DNA of 64,000 nt, taken from Leptospira ainazelensis. Lineage in GTDB: Bacteria > Spirochaetota > Leptospiria > Leptospirales > Leptospiraceae. The notes beneath the pieces were generated by a model. It did not search any database, had not been told where the DNA came from, and worked only from the letters and a program-made list of their open reading frames with translations. Within the stretch, counting starts at the first letter, position 1, and each line of letters starts with the position of its first letter. The DNA is taken from positions 9,398 to 73,397 of the forward strand of contig NZ_JAFFPT010000087.1 in the NCBI RefSeq assembly GCF_016918785.1, given 5' to 3'. Below, one piece after another: positions 32,696 to 40,974 of the stretch. Made by a program: the position numbers and the translations under genes.

Positions 32696-33361
32696 CTATG
32701 GATTCAAATCTTCCTGTGGAGTTGAACCGCTTTCTTCTTCGAATTGCCGATTGTTTTCTCTTTCGATCATACAATTTACAATATGTTCAATCTTATAGGG
32801 GGAATTAATTCTCGTACCATAGTCATAGACACCAAAAGATTTTTTTCTACTTAATTCAATTGCGATTTGATCTTTAATGCTATTTAAATCAAAAGACAGA
32901 TAAAGTCGCTCCTGCTTGCCTTCCAAGTATTTTTTAAAATAGAGAGTTTTCCCGTTTTTAGAGATCATAAAAAACTGATCTTCTTTTTTATACTCAAACG
33001 GTAAATGGATTGAACCTTCAACCATTGATTTCTCAGCATCAATATCTGTGCCGTCTTTCAGCAACTTACTATTAATCTTTAAACCTTCATAAGCAATTTG
33101 AAGATGGTTTTTCGAACTATCAACTTCGACGCAAAAAAAAGCTCCTTTTTTGTTCGCAGGAGCGCCAAAAAATTCGAATAAATCATTCAATAGTTTATTA
33201 GGCCCCATTTCAAAAGTAAATACTGCTTTCTCTTGAGACCCAAATTTCTCTTTTTGGATTTCGCTTTGAGTTTGATTTTCCGAAGAACCATTCGTTCCTT
33301 TTGATTCTCTGCAACTAAATTGTAAAATCAAAATACTCACTATAAAAATTCTGAACTTCAT
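32696..33361 (-). CDS. Lipoprotein immediately downstream of Hint toxin-like gene
   Basis: 221 residues. Signal MKFRIFIVSILIL and lipobox QFSC (Cys17), then a Ser/Asn/Gln-rich linker. The mature domain is beta-rich (FTFEMGPNKLLNDLFEFFGAP, HLQIAYEGLKINSKLL, QFFMISKNGKTLYFKKYLEG) with a single Cys in each of two places (FFCVEVD, VNCMIERE). The gap to the stop of the large Hint protein gene is only 14 bp, so the two are probably one transcript. That position is where immunity genes of polymorphic toxins lie, and a lipid-anchored immunity protein would suit a periplasmic toxin. Confidence 0.6.
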   Translation of the reverse strand: MKFRIFIVSILILQFSCRESKGTNGSSENQTQSEIQKEKFGSQEKAVFTFEMGPNKLLNDLFEFFGAPANKKGAFFCVEVDSSKNHLQIAYEGLKINSKLLKDGTDIDAEKSMVEGSIHLPFEYKKEDQFFMISKNGKTLYFKKYLEGKQERLYLSFDLNSIKDQIAIELSRKKSFGVYDYGTRINSPYKIEHIVNCMIERENNRQFEEESGSTPQEDLNP

Positions 33362-33375
33362 TTGTTTCCTCGTTA

Positions 33376-36300
33376 TTAAAAATAAACCTTATGTATTTTC
33401 TTATTCAACTTGTTTAAATAATCGCTCAAATCCTTACCCTGCACATTCGCATCAGTGTGATCAGAAATCTTAACTCCATAAGTCCCATCTATGTTCTTCA
33501 CAATTATTCCAGTCAAAAAGTGATTTGCACCAGCTGTATGGTCATTGTCCACGTAAAACTGAACTACAGAACCTTCTTTTATATCACCTTTGTCCACTCC
33601 ACTTTTAATAAAGTTTTGGATCTCTCCCTCTGTCAAGGGTGCATTGAGATCGATAATATTTGGTGGAGGTAATGTAACACTTCTTTCACTCGATCCAGCG
33701 TTGATTCCACCTCGATCGAAAACCAATGAAACACTGGAAGGTCGTGGAACACCCATCGCGTCATGGACTGGATAGGGCTTGTCGGTAGCACTCACATCCC
33801 CTTGCCTGAACTTCGTCATCGCATATTCTGCAAAACTTCCTTCAAATGAACCGTTCATAACCCCTTGAACGAAGTTGGAATACATTCTGCAAACCGGGCT
33901 CCCGAACGAGTTTGCCAACTCAGAAGAATCTTTTCCACTAAAAATAAATGCCTTCACTTCGTTAAAGTATTTCTCACCAGCAGCTCCGTGTGCAGTTGGA
34001 TCGTAAGTAAAACCGGCACCGTTCTCGCCATATTTAGCCCTCATGTATTCGATTGTTCCCATCATTTGGAGTTTGAGACCATTATTAGCTCCCCATTGCG
34101 TTGTATGAACAACGTCAGTTAACTTGTTGTAAAGTGTTTCCCTGGTGGCTCCTCTTTCGCTTTCAGGGAGACTATTGATACTTCGAGCCGAGAATACATC
34201 GAATGCCCTTCGCACGGTCTCTGTATATTTCTTAGGGTTATTTGCAGAAAAAAGTTTATCGTCTTTTAATATCTCAGCTTTTGTAATATACTTGGTATTC
34301 CCTCTAGCATCTTTGTATTCAAACTTGTGATCGGCTGGGAACTGGGCCATTGCTTCTGCAGCAGCTTTCCTCTTGTTCTCCAGTATCCCGTTATCCTGAT
34401 GTATATCTTTCATTCCAAGTTTGTTCATTAACTTGTCAAATAGACTCGGACTTTCTTGAGAAGAAATAAACAACTTGTTCAGCACCGCCGGATCTGCTTT
34501 CTCTAACGTAAATCGATTAGTATCAAAAAGGCCGGTCTGCTCATTGTAATTCGCGTTGTGAACCAAAATCGCGTCTTCAGTAACAAAGTAAGTATGAGCA
34601 TCCTCTACTTTTAAGTTGTAAACGGTTTCTTCTCTCTCCGAAATCTCAATCGAAGAGATAGAAAGTGAAGATTCATTCGAAAGGATTGATCTGTCTCCTA
34701 CTCGCAAATCTTTAACTTCGATCCAACCCTTCCCTTCAATCTGGAACGGGTGACTCGCCGTCGTCTCTACGACTCTCCCGTTTTCATACGTTAGTTTGAA
34801 GATTGTCTCTGTTTGCCGAACATACGTCTTGAGAACTCGGTTGTATTCCAATTCTTCACCAAACTCGTTGTAACTAAGGACCATATCCCCAGCTCTTACT
34901 TCTTCAATTGGAACTAAACCGCTCTTCGTATGCACTAACGTCCCGGCAACAAAACATTGCTGAAACACTAAATGACCATTCTGATCTACATATGTGAACT
35001 CACCGAACGCATTCCCAGCCAAGTTATTGAAGTAGATCGTGGCCTGACCGAGAAACTGGCTCAGAGGACTTGATGGATCAACGGAGTTGTTGTTAGTTCC
35101 ATACACCGCAGGGGAATCGTGAATCGCATCTTGTAACGCGGCATTCCCGATCTTGTCTTTTCCAGGGTATGCTTCTCCGTGAATCAAGTTCATTCCCTGG
35201 TTGACTAGTCCCATTGCGGCATCTTGTTCCTTACCACTCAGCTTCCCATTCTTCAAATCACTGGATAGCTGACTCATCGCTGAACTAAACTGCTCTGGAC
35301 TCAGGCCCATTTGTGACGCAAATCCTTTCAGCTTCTCACTCTTGTTGATGATATTCGGATCCGCTAATACGCCCGCTTCCTTACCCGAACGTATAGCATC
35401 CTGAGCTTTGATCTTCGCATCCATCACTTGTTGGGCGTTCATATATGTAAAGTCTTGAGCCCAAGTTGTGCTCACTTCTACTCCGCTCCAGCTTCCAGTG
35501 TTTACGTTGTAGCTGATACTCGCTGCTTGGTTTCCTAAGATGTCAGCTCCGAACGTTACGTTACCGTCTCCCGAAATATTGATCGAACCTCCGGCTCCGA
35601 GAGCATTTCTTCCGCCTCCGCAGTTGTCGCCTTTTACGTCACAACCAAATCCGGCAAAGATTCCAGGGGGAACGCTATGGTCTGTGCTAAAGCTCACTCC
35701 TATGTTTGTTCCGTATTCTTGACCAATACCAACACTGCCGCTTGTGTGACCGCTTTCTACGTTGTACGATATGTTTGCAAAACCGCCGCCGTTACCGATG
35801 GTTCCGCCTACGTTGATACTGATTCCACTTCCTGGAACAAAGCCAATTCCTCCGTTCAGTGCGGAGCTTCCAAAAGCAAAACCACCGCCCCATCCAAACG
35901 CCGCGCTTCCGTTCATTCCTTGGTCGATCAAACCGCCCAGGCCGCTCACCTTGGTCGGTGGGGTATAGCTGATATTCCCTGCTAGACCGCCGGGTCCGGT
36001 TGCTGCGAGTAATAATCCGTTCGCGACTCCTGCAAACACTTCGTTCATATTTCCATGTCTGGAAGCGATCGCACCTTGGACAGCCGCGTTTGCGAGTGTT
36101 ACAAAACCTTGAGCAGAGCTGAAAAAATTTCCGATTTGAGTCATCATACTTGCTCCCGCAACCGTTCCGGGTCCGGGAAGAAACTGCATGGCGACAGCCG
36201 CCGCTATTGATGCCGCGGTGGAAAGCATTTGCTGTTCTTGCTCCCTCTTCGCAGCTTTAGCCGTTTGTTTGGCATCATAGTCCTGCCAAAGTTTAGAGAG

Positions 36301-39300
36301 TAGCTTCGGATCAACTTCCCCGCCGGATGCTTTGGAAACTACTTTAGAAATTTCTAAATACCATTGGTCTTTAAACGCAGCCTTGTACTGAGCTTGATAA
36401 TCTGCTTTGGCAAGATCCGCTTGTAGATCTTTACCGCGAACATACTCCGCAGTTTCCATTCCTTCCGTATTATAATGTTTTAAAGTGTCTTTCGAGACAA
36501 GTCCAAGACCGGCCATCCCGTATGCAAAATCCGAAGAGGTAAGTAGTTTTGTCGTCCCTACAAGAAGCTCCGACGTCCCTTTGTTCAGGATCGTCGCAAG
36601 TGGTTTGCCGATCTCTTTTAGACCGGGAACATATGTCAGCGCGGAAGCGGTAACGACGCCTGAAAAGACCCCGGCTCCAGCAAAAGTAGCGACAGCTCCT
36701 AAGGACATAGTTCCTGCTCCCCCCATCAGAGCGAGTGGACCTAAAACCGTTAACCCCGCTCCGATCACTCCGGCGGTAACGATCGTTCGGGTCTGCATTT
36801 CTTGTTGCGCTTTTCTTTGAGCCTTTTCGTTTTCCTTACTTCCGATAAAGGCGGCAATCAAATCGGGAGGAAGATTCGGGAACGCTTTTGAAATCGCTTT
36901 CGAAACCGCCGAAACGGTCATGTCGTGTACTTGTTGTTTTGCCCATGCGGTTCCGCTTCCACCCATAAACATGGTTTGAACAAGACTTACCGCCAATTTT
37001 GCGGTACTCGATTGGGCGACCGCACTCTGTTGAGCGTCCTTATTATTTACGGCGACGGCTGTATCGATACTTTGAATATTCTTGCTTATAGAGTCGATAA
37101 AAGCGTCGTTGAGATAATCTTGAGTTCGATTCGTATAAGATTGATTCATATACGCGACTAACGCGTCGTCGTTTTCTTCGGACAACCAGTTCGAATTAAA
37201 AATCCCTCCGAGTTTGCTCGTATCCGCAAGTTTCACCGTACCCGCATTTCCGATCACACGATCTTCAATACTGGTTTCATGATGATAACTGTCGTATTCC
37301 GCCGCGTCCTTACCCGCTTGCAAAATCGCCGCTCCGGTTTTCACTTCTTGAACGACATGGATATTTCCGGAAGCGTCCGTGTAAACATCCTTGTATTTGT
37401 TATGAAAATTCTTATCGTCCCCTTGAAGAGTTTCACATGCGGATCTGTTCGCTTTGAAATTATCTCCCGAACACATCCCCGCCCCTTCCGCATTCGACTT
37501 ATCACCCTTGAAATTCAAACCTGTAAATTTGATATAAACGTCTTCGGAAACGTTGTCGTTCATCTCTCTTTGTTTTTCGAGATTTTTCGCCAAACCTTCC
37601 AACGCCTCCTTTTGACTTTCTAAGGCGGAGATCTGATTCGCTTCGATCAAACTCAGGTTATAGGCCCCGTTGATCGTCTGTTTGATGTTTGTCGAGAATT
37701 GGTTTATGATATTCGAGTCGGGCAAATTCGTATTATGAAACGAAGAAATCTGATCGGAAATGGATTGAAGCGAACTTGTATTGACGTTTGAAGAAAACGT
37801 GGGAACGGATGTGTTATTCGCGATCGCATTTGCATCGGCTTGCAGATTGGAAACTTGGATCAGCCATTCGTCTCTGTTTTTAAATAACTCAGCCGATTGA
37901 GATTGGTATTGTGTTTGGAGATTTGCCTGAAGATCTAATTTTTTTGTCTGCCACTCGGTGTATCGAGCCTTGTAATCGGTGACCTGTTGTTCCCAATTTT
38001 GAATCGCGGGAAGTAACGTCCCCTGCCAAGTATTGAACTTCCCGTTTAGCTCGTCTTTGTATCCTTCATACAAAACCGCGTTGTTCTGAGCGTTGAGATC
38101 GTGGACTTGAATATTCCCTTGGAAATAAACGTGATTTTCAGCAAAGGTTATGGTATATGGTACGGCAACCGGACCCCAAACGGCCCAATAGAGACCTTCC
38201 AAAGTCCAAAAGGAAGCTCCGTCGTTACGATAGGTTCCACCCAGCCTCAAAAAAGGATTTCCAATATCGGAATTCCATTCATCGATACCGCTCAAATGGG
38301 CTGCGGTAGAAGTTGCGACTAAATCCACGTTACTCACATCGCTCACCACTAAACTCGGGTTTCCCAAAAGAGTCCCCAATTGACTCATAAGCGCGTTTTT
38401 GTTTGCGGTAGACGGAGAATCGATGTAATTTCGTGCGGCAATGGCGATGCTGTTTGTCCAACCGTTCCCCGGATTGACCATATCCGAAAAAGTATTCGTG
38501 ATATTGTAATTGTGAACCGAACTATCAGGATCGGCGTAGGACCAGTTATTGTATTCTGCGGCACGGTAGCCGAGTGCGGTTGTATTTGCATACGTTAGCT
38601 GTTCTTGAAGATAGTCCTGCATCGTATCGGCGATATCGGTAAGAGAAGCGGGATTCGCCGGATCTAAGGCCGTGCTCAAGTCGTCGATCAAATCCTTTAA
38701 TCTTCTCCCGGCAGTATTCAGTTTTGTCTCGTCGATCGAGTTAAACGCAGTCAAAAGTTGCGCGCTTGTAAGAGCGCTAAAATCCCCAAGTTGGGAAACA
38801 CCCGTAGCGTCTCTGTTATGCAAAAGCGACTGTTGGAGGAGATACGCTTTTAAGCCGTCGTTATTTCCTTTGATGGTATCTCGAACCTGAGCCTCAAACG
38901 CTTCTATTTGCTGAAGATTGGCGGCAAACTCCGCATCCGTGGCTGAAATCGAATTCCACATCGTTTGAAATGTGGATTGAAGATCGGTAAGAGTTTTTTG
39001 AAATTCATAAAGACCGACTTGAACGTTTTGTTGAGCGTTCGCATTCCACTCGGCAAGCGCTTGTGAAATTTCGGCTCTTGTTTGGTTCGGAATCGAATTC
39101 CCTAAGGCATCTACCTGAGAATTTTGCAGACTCGTTAAAAAATAAGTCCTTTCTTGCTGAATCCGTGTGGAAGCTAAAACTTCCCAGTCCTTTGCCGCGT
39201 CTTCCTTCTCAATTTTCAGATAATTTGTGACGTAATCGATATATGCCTGATTACCCAAAACGCCGTCGGTTTGAGTGATCGAAGAAAGAATATTTGAAAA

Positions 39301-39564
39301 TTCAAGATTTGCCTGAGTTTCCCAATCCGCTCGGAAAGTGGTGAATTGTTGATTCACGTTCTGATCCCAAGAAGCCACATTGGATAAATGAAAAACCTGT
39401 TCGAAAAGAGAATCCCAGTCGTTTGCTTGATAAGCGGTAGTATTTAAGTCAATCGGACCGACAGGTTGAGCAAAAAGTCTGGATTTTTCATGGCTAAAAA
39501 AAATAATGATCCCAAAAAGTATAATTAAAAACCTAAAACTGCTTCTCTTCTTTGTTCCCGACAT
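33376..39564 (-). CDS. Giant exported Hint-domain protein (Leptospira longest-gene family), toxin-like
   Basis: About 2062 residues from ATG 39564 (a TTG at 39579 would add 5). Signal peptide: basic KKRSSFRF then FLIILFGIIIFFS. A long Gln/Asn-rich helical region follows (about 30-900), then two hydrophobic Ala/Gly-rich segments (about 955-1010 and 1115-1150) and a Gly/Ser-rich beta repeat region (about 1180-1380). A Hint domain runs from Cys1537 (CFVAGTLVHT) to His1669-Asn1670 (ILVHNA). After it comes a C-terminal domain with Cys1892 (SPVCRMYSNF), a GSVVQFYV strand and His2015 (ANHFLTGIIV), resembling papain-like/NlpC amidases. This is the architecture of a polymorphic toxin: Hint releases the C-terminal effector. 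Start lies 17 bases below a shared inverted repeat. Confidence 0.7.
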   Translation of the reverse strand: MSGTKKRSSFRFLIILFGIIIFFSHEKSRLFAQPVGPIDLNTTAYQANDWDSLFEQVFHLSNVASWDQNVNQQFTTFRADWETQANLEFSNILSSITQTDGVLGNQAYIDYVTNYLKIEKEDAAKDWEVLASTRIQQERTYFLTSLQNSQVDALGNSIPNQTRAEISQALAEWNANAQQNVQVGLYEFQKTLTDLQSTFQTMWNSISATDAEFAANLQQIEAFEAQVRDTIKGNNDGLKAYLLQQSLLHNRDATGVSQLGDFSALTSAQLLTAFNSIDETKLNTAGRRLKDLIDDLSTALDPANPASLTDIADTMQDYLQEQLTYANTTALGYRAAEYNNWSYADPDSSVHNYNITNTFSDMVNPGNGWTNSIAIAARNYIDSPSTANKNALMSQLGTLLGNPSLVVSDVSNVDLVATSTAAHLSGIDEWNSDIGNPFLRLGGTYRNDGASFWTLEGLYWAVWGPVAVPYTITFAENHVYFQGNIQVHDLNAQNNAVLYEGYKDELNGKFNTWQGTLLPAIQNWEQQVTDYKARYTEWQTKKLDLQANLQTQYQSQSAELFKNRDEWLIQVSNLQADANAIANNTSVPTFSSNVNTSSLQSISDQISSFHNTNLPDSNIINQFSTNIKQTINGAYNLSLIEANQISALESQKEALEGLAKNLEKQREMNDNVSEDVYIKFTGLNFKGDKSNAEGAGMCSGDNFKANRSACETLQGDDKNFHNKYKDVYTDASGNIHVVQEVKTGAAILQAGKDAAEYDSYHHETSIEDRVIGNAGTVKLADTSKLGGIFNSNWLSEENDDALVAYMNQSYTNRTQDYLNDAFIDSISKNIQSIDTAVAVNNKDAQQSAVAQSSTAKLAVSLVQTMFMGGSGTAWAKQQVHDMTVSAVSKAISKAFPNLPPDLIAAFIGSKENEKAQRKAQQEMQTRTIVTAGVIGAGLTVLGPLALMGGAGTMSLGAVATFAGAGVFSGVVTASALTYVPGLKEIGKPLATILNKGTSELLVGTTKLLTSSDFAYGMAGLGLVSKDTLKHYNTEGMETAEYVRGKDLQADLAKADYQAQYKAAFKDQWYLEISKVVSKASGGEVDPKLLSKLWQDYDAKQTAKAAKREQEQQMLSTAASIAAAVAMQFLPGPGTVAGASMMTQIGNFFSSAQGFVTLANAAVQGAIASRHGNMNEVFAGVANGLLLAATGPGGLAGNISYTPPTKVSGLGGLIDQGMNGSAAFGWGGGFAFGSSALNGGIGFVPGSGISINVGGTIGNGGGFANISYNVESGHTSGSVGIGQEYGTNIGVSFSTDHSVPPGIFAGFGCDVKGDNCGGGRNALGAGGSINISGDGNVTFGADILGNQAASISYNVNTGSWSGVEVSTTWAQDFTYMNAQQVMDAKIKAQDAIRSGKEAGVLADPNIINKSEKLKGFASQMGLSPEQFSSAMSQLSSDLKNGKLSGKEQDAAMGLVNQGMNLIHGEAYPGKDKIGNAALQDAIHDSPAVYGTNNNSVDPSSPLSQFLGQATIYFNNLAGNAFGEFTYVDQNGHLVFQQCFVAGTLVHTKSGLVPIEEVRAGDMVLSYNEFGEELEYNRVLKTYVRQTETIFKLTYENGRVVETTASHPFQIEGKGWIEVKDLRVGDRSILSNESSLSISSIEISEREETVYNLKVEDAHTYFVTEDAILVHNANYNEQTGLFDTNRFTLEKADPAVLNKLFISSQESPSLFDKLMNKLGMKDIHQDNGILENKRKAAAEAMAQFPADHKFEYKDARGNTKYITKAEILKDDKLFSANNPKKYTETVRRAFDVFSARSINSLPESERGATRETLYNKLTDVVHTTQWGANNGLKLQMMGTIEYMRAKYGENGAGFTYDPTAHGAAGEKYFNEVKAFIFSGKDSSELANSFGSPVCRMYSNFVQGVMNGSFEGSFAEYAMTKFRQGDVSATDKPYPVHDAMGVPRPSSVSLVFDRGGINAGSSERSVTLPPPNIIDLNAPLTEGEIQNFIKSGVDKGDIKEGSVVQFYVDNDHTAGANHFLTGIIVKNIDGTYGVKISDHTDANVQGKDLSDYLNKLNKKIHKVYF

Positions 39565-39580
39565 AAGAAAACCATCCAAA

Positions 39581-39611
39581 TTGTGATGCTTTCGCTAGAT
39601 TAATATCACAA
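39581..39611. promoter_or_regulatory. TTGTGAT-N17-ATCACAA site upstream of toxin-like gene
   Basis: Half-sites TTGTGAT (39581-39587) and ATCACAA (39605-39611) are perfect inverted copies with 17 bases between. The same 31-base design occurs at 55274-55304 and, with one mismatch, at 53213-53243. It is centred about 32 bases upstream of the ATG at 39564 on the minus strand. It is a probable operator. Confidence 0.6.
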
Positions 39612-39788
39612 ATAGATTTGACACAACAAAAAAACATTTTTTAAATTAAAAAATCGAAAAGAATTCCGGGAATCATTTTGGGACCACAACGATTGGCCGG
39701 ATGCGACAAAAGATTTAGCTTCAAAACTAATTAAATCGTAAGTTCATTTCTTTTCAAAGAGTGAAATATTCAAACGTAGGAAAAATCC

Positions 39789-40958
39789 GTGAATTTGAAT
39801 CAAACAAACGTAAACTCAAAAAGACGCGCGCTCCTTCTCGGCGTATCCCATACTTTAGTTATTTCCGTAACATTCATCTCGCTATCTTGCCTAACGGTAT
39901 TCAGAAATTCTAAACAAGCTGACTTCGTAATACCCAAACTCTCTGAAAATGCTCCAAAATTGGGGGTTATTGTAATCTACGAATCTTCCCCCGTGGTATA
40001 TAGGCCCGGCCCCATAGCTGAGCTAAGCGTAAGCGACGACCTCGTCGCTGAATTTAGCGAACATCCAAAACTTAAACTACTCGGAATTCATTCGACTGAA
40101 AGTTATGCAAAAACGGAAGGGACATTAAAAAACGTACTGGTTCTGCGATTATCGAGATTCGCAAATCGATTAAACTGGTCTTTCTACGCATCCTTAATAA
40201 CGTTATTCCTAATACCGGGAGTCGAAACCCGCGACTTCCAAGTGACAGGAGAACTCTTTGATAAGGATGGAAATTCTATATTGATTCCCGAAATCACCGA
40301 AAATTCGATCTATGTGCAAAACTGGACCGAAATACTTTTACTTCCGTTTTATTGGTTTTCCAAAAATGAAAGTGTAATAGATCCAAACATCTACAAAGCG
40401 GTCCGGATTGTAACCGAAACTTCTATATATTCTTCCAAGCTATCCGAAGAGATAATCGCGGATTACAAAGTGATCAAAACCGCTCCATTGGATTTCGGAA
40501 CATATGTACTCAAGGCAAAGATAAAGGATGTACAAAAGGTCGATTCGTATTATAAAAGTGTGATAGGAGGCGGAGGCCCACCTAGAAAGGCCAAGATACT
40601 ACCCACTCACCCAGAAACGGACGATTTTGTAAAAGTAACCGTCGAATATGAAAACGAATCCGATGCAAACGCCCATGTCCATCCGTTTTATTTTATCCCC
40701 TTCCCCAGCCTTTGGGAATTGCAGCGTAGAATTTCTGACCCTGCTCAATTTCCAGGCGCGGAAATCCACACGGGACAACCGCAGCATATAACGTTTATAC
40801 CTTTCGATCCTAAAACCCTTTTGATTTTTAGGGAGGCAAGCGATCGTTTCGTATTGGAACCGAGACGTTCCATGAAAAGGATCTACTACTTCCAATACCC
40901 CAAAGGTCAATATCCCGAATACTTTATTTACAATGGCCGCAAGGTGGAAGTGAATTAA
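39789..40958 (+). CDS. Lipoprotein of unknown function
   Basis: 389 residues from GTG 39789, with TAGGA 7-8 bases upstream. An N-terminal basic region, hydrophobic core (LVISVTFISL) and lipobox SLSC (Cys34) mark a lipoprotein. The long mature part contains a hydrophobic patch (SFYASLITLFLIPGV, about 140-155) and a C-terminal beta domain (HVHPFYFIPFPSLWEL... YYFQYPKGQYPEYFIYNG). No family recognised. It is the only plus-strand gene between 28 and 53 kb and is convergent with the efflux operon, 16 bp from its last stop. Confidence 0.6.
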   Translation: MNLNQTNVNSKRRALLLGVSHTLVISVTFISLSCLTVFRNSKQADFVIPKLSENAPKLGVIVIYESSPVVYRPGPIAELSVSDDLVAEFSEHPKLKLLGIHSTESYAKTEGTLKNVLVLRLSRFANRLNWSFYASLITLFLIPGVETRDFQVTGELFDKDGNSILIPEITENSIYVQNWTEILLLPFYWFSKNESVIDPNIYKAVRIVTETSIYSSKLSEEIIADYKVIKTAPLDFGTYVLKAKIKDVQKVDSYYKSVIGGGGPPRKAKILPTHPETDDFVKVTVEYENESDANAHVHPFYFIPFPSLWELQRRISDPAQFPGAEIHTGQPQHITFIPFDPKTLLIFREASDRFVLEPRRSMKRIYYFQYPKGQYPEYFIYNGRKVEVN

Positions 40959-40974
40959 AAAAACTCGAACTCTT

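Noticed and set aside
35540..36820. Plus-strand open frames inside the giant Hint gene
   Set aside because: They are reverse-strand shadows of its Gly/Ser-rich repeats; Pro/Ala-rich translations without starts.
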